Of a stretch of DNA of 64,000 bases, positions 17,468-26,180 are shown in pieces. The stretch comes from Luethyella okanaganae. Lineage in GTDB: Bacteria; Actinomycetota; Actinomycetes; Actinomycetales; Microbacteriaceae. Made by a program: the position numbers and the translations under genes. Every line of letters starts with the position of its first letter. The first letter of the stretch is position 1. The stretch spans positions 1-64,000 of the forward strand of contig NZ_JBHSTP010000004.1 in the NCBI RefSeq assembly GCF_042660285.1. The letters run 5' to 3'. The notes beneath the pieces were generated by a model, which was given only the letters and a program-made list of their open reading frames with translations, ran no database searches and was not told the DNA's origin.

Positions 17468-18337
17468 CTAATAGCGGTCGACGGCCGGCGGCTCGGCGAA
17501 GGGCAGCACAGTGCCTGCGGTGGACTCCCACGCCTTCTTGTAGGAGCCGTCGGCGTATGACTCCTCGAGCACGTCGTCGATGAAGCTGCGGAATTCGGTG
17601 TCGTCCTTCTTGAGGCCGATGCCATAGGGCTCCCGCGTGAACGGCTTGCCAACGACCTTGAACTCGCCCTCGTTCTGCGCCGCAAGCCCGGCGAGGATCA
17701 CGTTGTCGGTGCTGACCGCGACCACCTGGCCCGTGCGCAGCGGCTCGAGACAGTTCGTGTAGGTATCGGTCAGCACAGGCTGTGCGCCGATTTCGGCGAG
17801 TTTGGCCGCGGGCGTGGAGCCCGTCACCGAGCAGACCGGCTTCCCGACGAGGTCGCTCTCACTCGTGATGTCGTTGTTGTCGGCGAGAACGAGGATCGAC
17901 TGACCCGCCATGTAGTAGGGACCGGCGAAGGAGATGACCGCCTTGCGCTTGTCGTTGATCGTGTACGTCGCGACGACGATGTCGACCTCGCCGTTCTCGA
18001 TGAAGGGCTCCCTGTTGGCCGAAACCGATTCCTTCCACTCGATCTTGTCGGCGGCGATGCCGAGCTTTGCCGCTATGATCTTGCCGATCTCGACATCGAA
18101 GCCCTCCGGCACGCCGTCGGGACCGAGGAGGCCGAACAGGGGTTGGTCGAACTTGGTTCCAATCGTGATGGTGCCGGCCGCGGCGAGCTTCGCCATCGTG
18201 GTGCCGGTCGCGAAGCTGGGGGCGGGTTCCGGTTCGGTGCCACCACCGGCACTCCCGGTGCCGCCGCTGCTACAGGCCGCGAGGGCCAGGACTCCTGCCG
18301 CGGCGATCGCGGCGATGGAGAGCTTTCTGCGCTTCAT
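17468..18337 (-). CDS. Amino-acid-binding lipoprotein of ABC importer (GluB-like)
   Basis: Extracellular substrate receptor anchored to the membrane by lipid. The 289-residue precursor has a signal peptide with lipobox LAACSS (lipidated Cys at about 22) and a family 3 solute-binding fold (TIGTKFDQPLFGLLGPDGVPEGFDVEIGK; later GKPVCSVTGSTPA). The ligand is probably glutamate or a similar polar amino acid, judged from GluABCD synteny. Ribosome site GGAGGAG precedes ATG. Confidence 0.92.
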   Translation of the reverse strand: MKRRKLSIAAIAAAGVLALAACSSGGTGSAGGGTEPEPAPSFATGTTMAKLAAAGTITIGTKFDQPLFGLLGPDGVPEGFDVEIGKIIAAKLGIAADKIEWKESVSANREPFIENGEVDIVVATYTINDKRKAVISFAGPYYMAGQSILVLADNNDITSESDLVGKPVCSVTGSTPAAKLAEIGAQPVLTDTYTNCLEPLRTGQVVAVSTDNVILAGLAAQNEGEFKVVGKPFTREPYGIGLKKDDTEFRSFIDDVLEESYADGSYKKAWESTAGTVLPFAEPPAVDRY

Positions 18338-18347
18338 GGTCTTCTCC

Positions 18348-18377
18348 TCCGTTGTGTGCTGGTCCGTTGTGTGCTGT
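18348..18377. repeat. 15-bp tandem duplication between gluA- and gluB-like genes
   Basis: TCCGTTGTGTGCTGG (18348-18362) is followed at once by TCCGTTGTGTGCTGT (18363-18377), 14 of 15 identical, in the 66-bp spacer. Confidence 0.93.
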
Positions 18378-18403
18378 GCCTCGACCGCGACCGGTCGTGC
18401 CGA

Positions 18404-19192
18404 TCAGTGGTCAAGTATCTTCGACAAGAAGTCACGGGCCCGCTCGGAGCGAGCATCCGTGAAGAACTGCTCGGGGGTGGCCTCCTCGACGATCTCGCCG
18501 TCGGCCATGAACAGCACCCGGTTCGCCGCTTTGCGCGCGAACCCCATCTCGTGGGTGACGACGATCATGGTCATGCCCTCACGTGCGAGACCGACCATGA
18601 CGTCGAGCACCTCGTTGATCATCTCGGGGTCGAGCGCGCTCGTCGGCTCGTCCATGAGGATCAGTTTGGGGTTCATGGCAAGCGATCGCGCGATGGCGAC
18701 GCGTTGCTGCTGGCCTCCGGAGAGCTGCGCGGGCATCTTCTTCGCCTGATTCGCAACGCCGACGCGGTCCAGCAGTTCCATCGCGGTCTTCTCGGCATCC
18801 TTGCGCGAGGTCTTCTTGACCTTGATCGGGGCGATCGTCACGTTCTGGAGGACCGTCTTGTGCGCGAAGAGGTTGAACGACTGGAACACCATGCCGACGT
18901 CGGCACGCAGTTTCGCAAGCCCAGCACCCTCCTCTGGGAGCACCTTCCCGTCGATCGTGATGCTGCCGGAGTCGATCGTCTCCAGGCGGTTGATGGCACG
19001 GCATAGCGTCGATTTGCCCGAACCGCTCGGGCCGATGACCACGACGACCTCGCCTCGGGCGACGGTGGTGTTGATGTCCTTCAGCACGTGCAACTCGCCG
19101 AAGTGCTTGTTCACACGGTCGACGATCACCAGGGGCTCTCCGCGTCTGACCGAGATGTTCGAGGTCGGGGGTACTCCGTCGCCGGGTCGCAT
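18404..19192 (-). CDS. Amino-acid ABC transporter ATPase (GluA-like)
   Basis: Energises the importer. The 262-residue protein has Walker A GPSGSGKST (about 54-62), signature LSGGQQQR (about 155-162), Walker B LILMDEPTSALDP and the switch His in VVTHEMGFA. The mRNA appears leaderless: -10 TAATGT (19204-19199) stands 6 nt before the ATG, with no ribosome site. First gene of the transporter operon. Confidence 0.94.
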   Translation of the reverse strand: MRPGDGVPPTSNISVRRGEPLVIVDRVNKHFGELHVLKDINTTVARGEVVVVIGPSGSGKSTLCRAINRLETIDSGSITIDGKVLPEEGAGLAKLRADVGMVFQSFNLFAHKTVLQNVTIAPIKVKKTSRKDAEKTAMELLDRVGVANQAKKMPAQLSGGQQQRVAIARSLAMNPKLILMDEPTSALDPEMINEVLDVMVGLAREGMTMIVVTHEMGFARKAANRVLFMADGEIVEEATPEQFFTDARSERARDFLSKILDH

Positions 19193-19260
19193 GTGCCTAC
19201 ATTAGCGCACACATCAGGCGCACCGTCTCCATCACCACGACGGTTATCGATCCGTGACCC

Positions 19261-20061
19261 TCAGGAGCGTTGTGCGAAGGCGCTTTCGTATAGGCAGACG
19301 GACGCAGCCGTCGCCAGGTTCATCGACTCGGCATGACCGTAGATCGGCACCGCGATGGCACGGTCCGCCAACGCGAGTTTCTCGTCGGGGAGGCCGCGTG
19401 CCTCGTTGCCGAAGAGCCAGGCGGTCGGCTCCACGAGCATCCCCTCCGCCCGTACGGTCAAGAGATCGTCGCCCTTGATGTCGGCGGCGAGGAGTTGCAT
19501 CCCCGCCTCACGCACACGCACTCGCACGTCATCGAGTTCGACGCCCACCGCGATCGGCAGGTGGAAGATCGAACCGGTCGAGGAACGAACGACCTTGGGG
19601 TTGTAGAGATCGACGGTGCGTCCCGTGAGCACGACCGCGTCGGCACCGGCTGCATCTGCGGCTCGGATGATCGTCCCCACATTGCCGGGATCACGCACCT
19701 CCTCGAGAATTGCGACGAGTCTCGGCTTCGCGAAGAAGATGTCCTTGACGGAGGTGGGGAACTGGTGACAGACAGCGACGAAGCCCTGCGGTGTCACCGT
19801 GTCGGCCATGGTCTCGAGCACGTGCTCCGTGACGAACTCGACGTCGACTCCGGCATCGACCGCGGTCTGCGCGATATCGGTATAGCGCTCGAGCGCCGTC
19901 GGAGTGGCGTAGAGTTCGACGACGAGCTGGGGGCGGAACGTCAGCGCCTCGGCTACGGATTGCGGACCTTCCAGCAGGAACAGACCGCTACCGGCCCTGG
20001 CGGCCTTCTTGGCGAGCTTCGCAACGGCTCGCACACGGGGGGAGCGCGGATTCTCCAGCAT
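19261..20061 (-). CDS. TrmH/SpoU-family RNA 2'-O-methyltransferase
   Basis: SAM-dependent ribose methylation of rRNA or tRNA. The 266-residue protein has an N-terminal substrate-binding domain (SpoU_sub_bind-like, about 30-105) and the knotted methylase domain with VRDPGNVGTIIRAADAAGADAVV, WLFGNEARGLPDE and IAVPIYGHAESMNLATAASV (motifs 1-3). The precise target is not readable. Its position after rplT is widely conserved. -10 TAGAAT (20073-20068) is 6 nt before ATG, so it has its own leaderless promoter downstream of the rplT terminator. Confidence 0.9.
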   Translation of the reverse strand: MLENPRSPRVRAVAKLAKKAARAGSGLFLLEGPQSVAEALTFRPQLVVELYATPTALERYTDIAQTAVDAGVDVEFVTEHVLETMADTVTPQGFVAVCHQFPTSVKDIFFAKPRLVAILEEVRDPGNVGTIIRAADAAGADAVVLTGRTVDLYNPKVVRSSTGSIFHLPIAVGVELDDVRVRVREAGMQLLAADIKGDDLLTVRAEGMLVEPTAWLFGNEARGLPDEKLALADRAIAVPIYGHAESMNLATAASVCLYESAFAQRS

Positions 20062-20090
20062 GCTCTCATTCTAGTAAGGGCTGGAAAGCG

Positions 20091-20121
20091 AAAAGGCCCG
20101 GTCATCGGGGTGACCGGGCCT
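20091..20121 (-). terminator. Intrinsic terminator of infC-rpmI-rplT
   Basis: Perfect 11-bp stem AGGCCCGGTCA (20094-20104) with its complement (20111-20121), 6-nt loop, then TTTT on the minus strand (20094-20091, extending into a T-rich stretch). It lies 14 nt after the rplT stop. Confidence 0.9.
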
Positions 20122-20135
20122 CTCGAACGCGCTGC

Positions 20136-20525
20136 TTACGCGGCCTCGACCTTGGGAGCCGAGGTATCGGCAGGAAGAGCCTTCTTGGCCGTCTCGACAA
20201 GAGCGGCGAAGGTGGCTGGCTCGTTCACGGCGAGCTCGGCAAGGATGCGACGGTCGACCTCGACCCCGGCAAGGCCGAGGCCCTGGATGAGACGGTTGTA
20301 GGTGAGGCCGTTCGCGCGCGAGGCGGCGTTGATGCGCTGGATCCACAGACGACGGAAGTCGCCCTTGCGGGCGCGGCGGTCGCGGTAGCTGTAGACGAGC
20401 GAGTGGGTGACCTGCTCCTTGGCCTTGCGGTAGAGGCGCGAACGCTGGCCGCGGTAGCCCTCGGCACGCTCAAGGATGACCCGGCGCTTCTTGTGGGCGT
20501 TGACCGCCCGCTTTACTCTTGCCAT
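20136..20525 (-). CDS. rplT: Ribosomal protein L20
   Basis: Large-subunit assembly protein, 129 residues, with the conserved basic N-terminus MARVKRAVNAHKKRRVIL and the ARKGDFRRLWIQRINAA segment. In other bacteria L20 represses its own operon by binding the infC leader. Here it is the last gene of infC-rpmI-rplT and is followed by a strong terminator. Confidence 0.97.
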   Translation of the reverse strand: MARVKRAVNAHKKRRVILERAEGYRGQRSRLYRKAKEQVTHSLVYSYRDRRARKGDFRRLWIQRINAASRANGLTYNRLIQGLGLAGVEVDRRILAELAVNEPATFAALVETAKKALPADTSAPKVEAA

Positions 20526-20566
20526 TTCTCTATTCCTTACGTTGTAACGGCGCTGCGCTGATCAGA

Positions 20567-20761
20567 TCAGCGGCCGAGAAGCTTCTTGATCACCTTGGCG
20601 TCGGCCGGAGCCAGCACCTGATCCTGGTTCAGGCGAGCCTTGCGCTTCGAGGCCTTGACCTCGAGATTGTGACGCATTCCGGCCTGCTGCTTCATGATCT
20701 TGCCGCTGCCGGTGATCTTGAAACGCTTCTTGGACCCGGAGTGGGTCTTCTGCTTAGGCAT
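20567..20761 (-). CDS. rpmI: Ribosomal protein L35
   Basis: Small basic 50S protein of 64 residues, MPKQKTHSGSKKRFKITGSG start typical of actinobacterial L35. The ATG overlaps the end of infC by 8 bp. Confidence 0.97.
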   Translation of the reverse strand: MPKQKTHSGSKKRFKITGSGKIMKQQAGMRHNLEVKASKRKARLNQDQVLAPADAKVIKKLLGR

Positions 20762-21338
20762 TGTTTTCCTCCTGCTTAGCCGCTTTGCTGGCGGCGCGTT
20801 GTGCGTTGGCCTCGGCTTTGGCCTCCGATTTGTTCTTCAGAGGACCGATCACCATGACCATGTTTCGACCGTCGATGGTCGGATTCGATTCGACAGAACC
20901 GAACTCGGCGACATCCTCGGCAAATCTCTGGAGCAAACGCACGCCCTGGTCGGGACGGGACTGCTCACGCCCGCGGAACAAGATCATCGCTTTGACCTTG
21001 TCACCGGACTTGAGGAAGCCCTCGGCGCGCTTGCGTTTGGTTTCGTAATCGTGCTTGTCGATCTTGAGACGGAAACGAACCTCTTTGAGGATCGTGTTCG
21101 CCTGGTTGCGCCTGGCCTCTTTGGCCTTCTGCGCAGCCTCGTACTTGAACTTGCCGTAATCCATGATCTTGGCGACAGGCGGCTTGGAGTTGGGCGCGAC
21201 CTCAACGAGATCAAGGTCGGCTTCCTGCGCCAGACGCAGGGCAACCTCGATTTTGACGACGCCGACCTGCTCACCACCGGGGCCAACGAGGCGGACCTCT
21301 GGCACTCGGATGCGGTCGTTTGTACGGGGATCGGTGAT
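20754..21338 (-). CDS. infC: Translation initiation factor IF-3 (ATC start codon)
   Basis: Prevents premature subunit joining and proofreads the initiator tRNA-start codon match. N-domain and C-domain are both present (KIMDYGKFKYEAAQK; FRGREQSRPDQGVRLL), with an Ala/Lys-rich tail. The conserved IF-3 N-terminus TDPRTNDRIR lies upstream of the first GTG (21305). Extending by 11 codons reaches ATC at 21338, preceded by GAGGAG with 7-nt spacing. Non-canonical starts (ATT, ATC) are an established autoregulatory feature of infC, so I assign the 194-residue form. Confidence 0.93.
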   Translation of the reverse strand: MTDPRTNDRIRVPEVRLVGPGGEQVGVVKIEVALRLAQEADLDLVEVAPNSKPPVAKIMDYGKFKYEAAQKAKEARRNQANTILKEVRFRLKIDKHDYETKRKRAEGFLKSGDKVKAMILFRGREQSRPDQGVRLLQRFAEDVAEFGSVESNPTIDGRNMVMVIGPLKNKSEAKAEANAQRAASKAAKQEENNA

Positions 21339-21616
21339 GCGAGTCTCCTCTACTCAAGCTTTCGGCCACGACCGGGAGACGGATGCCGCCCGGCGACGAA
21401 AGAGGAATTCACGCAGTTCGCGTGCACGGATACCGTGCACGGCTTCTGCGACACCCTGTCTACCCTCGCGGCCGGCGGTTCGCACGACCGGCGCGAGAGC
21501 GGAGTGCGATCTACCCGGTAACCTAATGAAGCGGTCAAACGCGGGTGGGAGAATCTCCACTTTCGTACCGGGGCAAATTGCCCCGGAGCCCGCACAAGTC
21601 TAGCAGAGGATCGCAT
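21339..21616. promoter_or_regulatory. infC leader and divergent DUF1844 promoter region
   Basis: On the minus strand a long leader precedes infC. It contains a perfect 9-bp hairpin with a 3-nt loop (CGTGCACGG at 21421-21429 pairing with 21433-21441), a candidate L20-responsive or other autoregulatory structure. Further upstream a 19-nt palindrome CCGGGGCAAATTGCCCCGG (21568-21586) lies between the divergent genes. A possible infC -35 TTGACC is at 21538-21533. Which family the leader belongs to cannot be told by eye. Confidence 0.5.
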
Positions 21617-21967
21617 TTGAGCAACACATTCGACGAGGGTGCAGCCGCAGAGGCCACTCGTGACATCGCCGACGTGCCCGCCGTCGAGGTCATCACGACG
21701 ACAGCAGTCCACCTCATGAGCGCTGCCGCGGTCAAGTGCGGTCTCGCCGAGAATCCGGAGGGCCAGCAGGACCTCGACGAGGCCCGCAAGCTCATCACCG
21801 CGTTGGCCGGCCTCATCACCGCAGCGGCCCCGGAGATCAGCGACATGCACGCCCGGAGCCTGCGTGACGGACTGCGGTCGCTGCAGTTGGCCTTCCGCGA
21901 GGCGTCTGTCATCCCCGACCCGATCGGTCAGGGTCCTGGCGAGAAGTACACCGGCCCTGTCAGCTAG
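21617..21967 (+). CDS. DUF1844 domain protein
   Basis: A 116-residue protein beginning MSNTFDEGAAAEATRDIADV, followed by VEVITTTAVHLMSAAAVKCGLAE and a C-terminal helix pair, matching the DUF1844 family that is regularly found next to infC in actinobacteria. Its role is unknown. The start is TTG with AGAGGA six bases upstream; the frame is open further back, but only in the palindrome region. Confidence 0.85.
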   Translation: MSNTFDEGAAAEATRDIADVPAVEVITTTAVHLMSAAAVKCGLAENPEGQQDLDEARKLITALAGLITAAAPEISDMHARSLRDGLRSLQLAFREASVIPDPIGQGPGEKYTGPVS

Positions 21968-22163
21968 AGGCGAGGACTCCGGCGATCGCTGTGACGGTCC
22001 TCTGCGTCTCGGCGGCATCCCTCGCATGCAACGCCCCAGGATTTGCCACAGTCGCCACCCCGCGGTCACACGGCACAGTGAGCCGGGTGCCGGCGTCGTG
22101 CGCCACAGCGATGGCGGCGTCGAAGAGTCGCCCCATCCGGGAACGGCTCCGGCGCGGCTTCAT
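21960..22163 (-). CDS. Small hypothetical protein coupled to sseB
   Basis: A 67-residue frame whose ATG follows the sseB stop by 1 base (TGAGATG). Product ends in GALHARDAAETQRTVTAIAGVLASS; the N-terminus is basic (KPRRSRSR). Third codon positions are mostly G or C as in neighbours, which favours real coding. Its stop overlaps the convergent DUF1844 stop by 8 bp. I recognise no family; it could also be a chance extension. Confidence 0.4.
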   Translation of the reverse strand: MKPRRSRSRMGRLFDAAIAVAHDAGTRLTVPCDRGVATVANPGALHARDAAETQRTVTAIAGVLASS

Positions 22164-22164
22164 C

Positions 22165-22956
22165 TCACGCCGACGCAGTCAGACGAACGGTGAGCGAGTC
22201 GACACGGGTCGCGATGATCTCGTTCGCCGCCCAGCGTTGTGCGAGCCGGGCGAGGACGGTGTCGAGTTCCGTGCGAGTGAGCCCGTCGACGAGTTCGATG
22301 TGCACGATGAGCTCGGGGCCGATGAGCCGAGCGCCCGGGTCTCCCGCCGTCACCTCGACGGACAAGACAGACAGTTCCGAACGGATGGAGACCTCGAACG
22401 CCTCACCGACCTCTGGATCCTCGAAGCTCGGTCGCCACGATCGCTCTTGGGCGATCGCCCAGAGCGCCGGTCGGCGCACGGAGAACTCGGTCGGCGACGT
22501 CGGATCGAGCACGACGAGATCGGTCTGCTCGCTCGCCGCGGCGAGCGCGACGCGCACGCCGTCCGCCGGAACCGGCCGCGCCGTCTCATTCCACGCCGTC
22601 ATCGCGGCGACCGAGCTGAAGACCGGCAGGACGTTGCGGCCGTCGGGTCCTGCGACGGTCACGATGGATAGTTCCTGGCTCTTGTCGATCGTGTGGCCGT
22701 GCTCGTTCTGCCCCGCCTCGCCGAGGTGCGCCACGAGTGGAATGAGCAAGCGAGAGACCCGCAGAGCATCGACGACGTCCGCCTGGCCGAGCTCATGCAC
22801 ACGGAATCGCCGGAGAGCCTCGACCAGACGCTCAGGCGCCGCGCCGTCGTCGCTCACATGAGCGTTCGAGTCGAAGGACCGCCCTGCCCACGGCTGCCCC
22901 GCGGAATCAGCCGGCGAAGGTGTGGAGGCGTTGCCCGGATCAGTCGGATGCGACAT
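22165..22956 (-). CDS. SseB-family protein
   Basis: A 263-residue protein with an SseB N-terminal-like domain (LVEALRRFRVHELGQADVVDALRVSRLLIPLVAHLGEA; later LPVFSSVAAMTAWNETARPVPADG). The family occurs beside the histidine genes in actinobacteria; its function is not established. I start at ATG 22956 (GAGG six bases upstream), overlapping hisA by 17 bp; an ATG nine codons earlier lies deeper in hisA. Confidence 0.8.
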   Translation of the reverse strand: MSHPTDPGNASTPSPADSAGQPWAGRSFDSNAHVSDDGAAPERLVEALRRFRVHELGQADVVDALRVSRLLIPLVAHLGEAGQNEHGHTIDKSQELSIVTVAGPDGRNVLPVFSSVAAMTAWNETARPVPADGVRVALAAASEQTDLVVLDPTSPTEFSVRRPALWAIAQERSWRPSFEDPEVGEAFEVSIRSELSVLSVEVTAGDPGARLIGPELIVHIELVDGLTRTELDTVLARLAQRWAANEIIATRVDSLTVRLTASA

Positions 22957-23686
22957 CCAGCGCCTCGGCAAGCGTGAAGGCACCCGCGTAGAGCGCCTTG
23001 CCTACGATCGCGCCCTCGAGTCCCTGCGGCACGAGTTCGCGGAGCGCTGCGATGTCGTCGAGGCTCGAGACACCACCCGAAGCGATGACCGGCCGACGGG
23101 TGCGCGCCATGACCTGCTTGAGCAGTTCGATGTTCGGTCCCTGCAGAGTGCCGTCCTTCGTGACGTCGGTGACGACGTACCGGGCGCATCCAGCCTCCTC
23201 GAGGCGGTCCATGACGCGCCACAGGTCCCCGCCGTCCTTCGTCCACCCGCGCGCCGCGAGTGTCGTGCCCCGCACGTCCAGTCCGACGGCGATCGCCTCG
23301 CCGTACCGCGCGATGACGCTCGCCGCCCACTCGGGGTTCTCGAGCGCTGCCGTGCCGAGGTTGATGCGCTTCGCACCGATTCCGAGCGCGTTCTCGAGGG
23401 ACTCGTCGTCGCGGATGCCGCCGGAGAGCTCGACGTTCACACCGCGCACCTGTCGCAGCACTCTCTTGAGGATGCCCGAGTTGTTGCCACGGCCGAACGC
23501 CGCATCAAGGTCGACGAGGTGGATCCACTCGGCGCCCTGAGCTGCCCAGTCGGCGGCGGCGTCGACCGGATCGCCGTAGTTGGTCTCGGTGCCGGCCTCG
23601 CCCTGGGTCAGGCGCACAGCTTTGCCCCCCGCGATGTCGACGGCCGGCAGAAGCACGAGACCGGGGGCCTTGTTGAACTCACTCAT
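22940..23686 (-). CDS. priA: Phosphoribosyl isomerase A (HisA/TrpF)
   Basis: Isomerises ProFAR in histidine synthesis; in actinobacteria PriA also performs the TrpF step of tryptophan synthesis. The 248-residue TIM barrel has the catalytic Asp in LLPAVDIAGG (about 17) and YVVTDVTKDGTL (about 176), and the RGWTKDGG loop whose Arg and Trp are associated with dual-substrate PriA. Dual function is inferred from these residues. Confidence 0.92.
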   Translation of the reverse strand: MSEFNKAPGLVLLPAVDIAGGKAVRLTQGEAGTETNYGDPVDAAADWAAQGAEWIHLVDLDAAFGRGNNSGILKRVLRQVRGVNVELSGGIRDDESLENALGIGAKRINLGTAALENPEWAASVIARYGEAIAVGLDVRGTTLAARGWTKDGGDLWRVMDRLEEAGCARYVVTDVTKDGTLQGPNIELLKQVMARTRRPVIASGGVSSLDDIAALRELVPQGLEGAIVGKALYAGAFTLAEALDVASD

Positions 23687-23797
23687 TGCTGTCCTCGGGT
23701 CGAGGCCGCCATCCGTGGGCGACCGGAATGAACACTACTAGGTCAAGGATTCTCGAGGCCATTGCAGCGAACGAATGCTCCGTACGCCCACGACGGC

Positions 23798-24433
23798 TCA
23801 GCCGAGGCTGTCGAGCCAATTGTGCAGCAGCCGGATGCCGGCGTCGCCTGATTTCTCGGGGTGGAACTGCGTCGCGCTGAGCGGCCCGTTCTCGACCGCT
23901 GCGAGAAAGGGTCCGCCGTGCTCGGCCCAGGTCAATCGCGGCTGCGGGAAGGGCGGCATCACGTCGAGCGTCCACTTCTGGGCACCGTAGGAGTGAACGA
24001 AATAGAATCGCTCGCCGCGGATGCCGTCGAAGAGAACGGAGTCCGCCGGCGCGTCGACCGTGTTCCACCCCATGTGCGGGAGGACGGGCGCTGGCAGCTC
24101 TGTGACCACGCCGGGCCACTCGCCGAGTCCCTCGGTGTCGACGCCGCGTTCGACACCGCGCTCAAAGAGCACCTGCATGCCGACGCAGATCCCCAGCACG
24201 GGGCGGCCACCCGCGAGTCTCCGGTCGATGACGTCGTCGCCGCGCACGGCCTTGAGCCCGCTCATGACGGCGCTGAACGCCCCGACGCCGGGAACGAGCA
24301 GCCCGTCCGCTTCGAGCGCCTGCGTCCGGTCGGCGGTCAACGAGACCTCCGCACCGGCCTGTTCGAGAGCTTTGACGGCCGAGTGCACATTGCCGGTGCC
24401 GTAGTCGAGCACGACGACGCGTCGGGTGTTCAC
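23798..24433 (-). CDS. hisH: Imidazole glycerol phosphate synthase, glutaminase subunit
   Basis: Supplies ammonia from glutamine to HisF. The 211-residue class I amidotransferase has the nucleophile in LGICVGMQVLFE (about 85) and the His-Glu pair in TQFHPEKSGD (about 193-195). It overlaps hisB by 4 bp; hisF is not in the window. The 111-bp gap to priA holds no gene. Confidence 0.95.
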   Translation of the reverse strand: MNTRRVVVLDYGTGNVHSAVKALEQAGAEVSLTADRTQALEADGLLVPGVGAFSAVMSGLKAVRGDDVIDRRLAGGRPVLGICVGMQVLFERGVERGVDTEGLGEWPGVVTELPAPVLPHMGWNTVDAPADSVLFDGIRGERFYFVHSYGAQKWTLDVMPPFPQPRLTWAEHGGPFLAAVENGPLSATQFHPEKSGDAGIRLLHNWLDSLG

Positions 24434-25050
24434 AACGCGCCCTTGGTCGAGGGGATGCCGCTCACGCGTGCGTCGTGGTCCTTGGCCTGCCGGAACGCAC
24501 GCGCGAAAGCCTTGAACTCCGCCTCGGCGATGTGGTGCGGGTCACGGCCGCCGAGAACGTTGACATGCACGGTGAGCGCCGCATTGAACGTGACCGCCTC
24601 GAAGACGTGACGCACCATGGAACCCGTGAAGTGACCGCCGATGAGGTGATATTCGAAACCGATCGGCTCGCCCCGGTGCACGAGGTAAGGCCGACCCGAG
24701 ATGTCGACGACGGCCTGGACGAGCGCCTCATCGAGCGGAACGACCGCGTCGCCGTAGCGTGAGATGCCACGCTTGTCGCCGAGCGCCTGCTTGATGGCCT
24801 GCCCCAGCGCGATGCCGGTGTCCTCGACCGTGTGGTGCACGTCGATCTCGACATCGCCGCTCGCGCGGATCGTCAGGTCGGTGAGCGAGTGCTTGGCGAA
24901 GGCGGTGAGCAGGTGATCGTAGAACGGCACCGACGTCTGGATGTCGGACACGCCCGTTCCGTCGAGGTCGAGCGACAGATCGATGCTCGACTCACTCGTC
25001 TCGCGCTGCACGCGCGCCGTACGGGTCGAGGACGCGGAGGGGTTGCTCAT
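24430..25050 (-). CDS. hisB: Imidazoleglycerol-phosphate dehydratase
   Basis: Dehydrates imidazole glycerol phosphate. Monofunctional 206-residue enzyme with the metal-binding His motifs DVEIDVHHTVEDTGIALG and ADPHHIAEAEFKAFA-like (here RDPHHIAEAEFKAFA). Nine bases follow hisC. Confidence 0.96.
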   Translation of the reverse strand: MSNPSASSTRTARVQRETSESSIDLSLDLDGTGVSDIQTSVPFYDHLLTAFAKHSLTDLTIRASGDVEIDVHHTVEDTGIALGQAIKQALGDKRGISRYGDAVVPLDEALVQAVVDISGRPYLVHRGEPIGFEYHLIGGHFTGSMVRHVFEAVTFNAALTVHVNVLGGRDPHHIAEAEFKAFARAFRQAKDHDARVSGIPSTKGAL

Positions 25051-25059
25051 AGTCGAAGT

Positions 25060-26172
25060 CTATTCGGCGGCGGCTGAGCCGGAGGCACGCAGCGACGCCA
25101 CAGCTTCGAGGAACGCAGTAGTCTCCGCCTCGGTTCCCGCTGTGACGCGCAGGTGGCCGGGGATGCCGATGTCGCGGATGAGGATGCCCCGTTCGAGCAG
25201 CGCTTCGAACATCGCGTGCGGATCATCGACGCCGCCGAACAGCACGAAGTTGCTCCAACTGCGGTGTGCGGTGTAGCCCAGCGTCGTCAGCTCGCGCACG
25301 ATCCGGTCGCGTTGACCGCGGATGTCATCCACCATGGCGAGCATCTCGTCCGAGTGCGCGAGCGCGGCGACGGCAGCGGCCTGTGTGAGCGCCGACAGGT
25401 GATAGGGCAGACGGACGAGCCGGAGAGCGTCTGTCACCGCGGGGTCCGCGGCGAGGTAGCCGACGCGAGCGCCGGCGAAGGCGAAGGCCTTGCTCATGGT
25501 GCGCGACACGATCAGCCGAGGACGGCCGTCGAGCAGGCTCAGCGCACTCGGCGTGCCGATGGGCGCGAACTCGGCATAGGCCTCGTCGACGACGACGATG
25601 CCGGCGGACCCCTCGTACCGGGTCGCGTCGTAGACGGCTTCGATCGTCTCGAGCGACAGCGGGGTGCCGGTGGGATTGTTCGGCGAGCAGAGGATGACGA
25701 TGTTCGGCCGGGCGCGGCGCACGGCCGCGACGGCCGTCTCGGGAGAGAGAACGTAGTCGGCATCGCGTTCCCCGGCGATCCAGTCCGTTCCCGTGCCGTC
25801 GGCGAGCAGAGAGTACATAGAATAGGTCGGTGCGAAACCGAGAACGGATCGTCCCGGCCCACCGAACGCCTGCAGCACCTGCTGTAAGACCTCGTTGGAC
25901 CCGTTCGCCGCCCAGAGGTTGTCTCTCGTCAGACCGTGGCCGAGATAGTCTGCGAGGCTCTCCCGCAATCCTGTGAACTCGCGGTCCGGATAGCGGTTCA
26001 CCGTCAAGATGGCGGCGGCGACCCTGGCGACGATGTCGTGGGCGACGGCCTCGGGGACGGGGTGAGTGTTCTCGTTGACGTTGAGCGCGACGGGAACGTG
26101 CTTTTGCGGAGCTCCATAGGGGGTCTTGCCCACCAGATCGTCACGGAGTGGCAGGTCGTCGAGAGTGGTCAC
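25060..26172 (-). CDS. hisC: Histidinol-phosphate aminotransferase
   Basis: PLP enzyme making histidinol phosphate. The 370-residue protein shows CSPNNPTGT, VVVDEAYAEF (PLP Asp/Tyr) and SRTMSKAFAFAGARVGY with the Schiff-base Lys. It starts at GTG; -10 TAGCAT (26185-26180) is 7 nt upstream. A GGAGGG abuts the GTG with no spacing, so leaderless initiation is more likely. The -10 region is tandemly duplicated. hisD, usually upstream, is absent here. Confidence 0.94.
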   Translation of the reverse strand: MTTLDDLPLRDDLVGKTPYGAPQKHVPVALNVNENTHPVPEAVAHDIVARVAAAILTVNRYPDREFTGLRESLADYLGHGLTRDNLWAANGSNEVLQQVLQAFGGPGRSVLGFAPTYSMYSLLADGTGTDWIAGERDADYVLSPETAVAAVRRARPNIVILCSPNNPTGTPLSLETIEAVYDATRYEGSAGIVVVDEAYAEFAPIGTPSALSLLDGRPRLIVSRTMSKAFAFAGARVGYLAADPAVTDALRLVRLPYHLSALTQAAAVAALAHSDEMLAMVDDIRGQRDRIVRELTTLGYTAHRSWSNFVLFGGVDDPHAMFEALLERGILIRDIGIPGHLRVTAGTEAETTAFLEAVASLRASGSAAAE

Positions 26173-26180
26173 CCCTCCGA

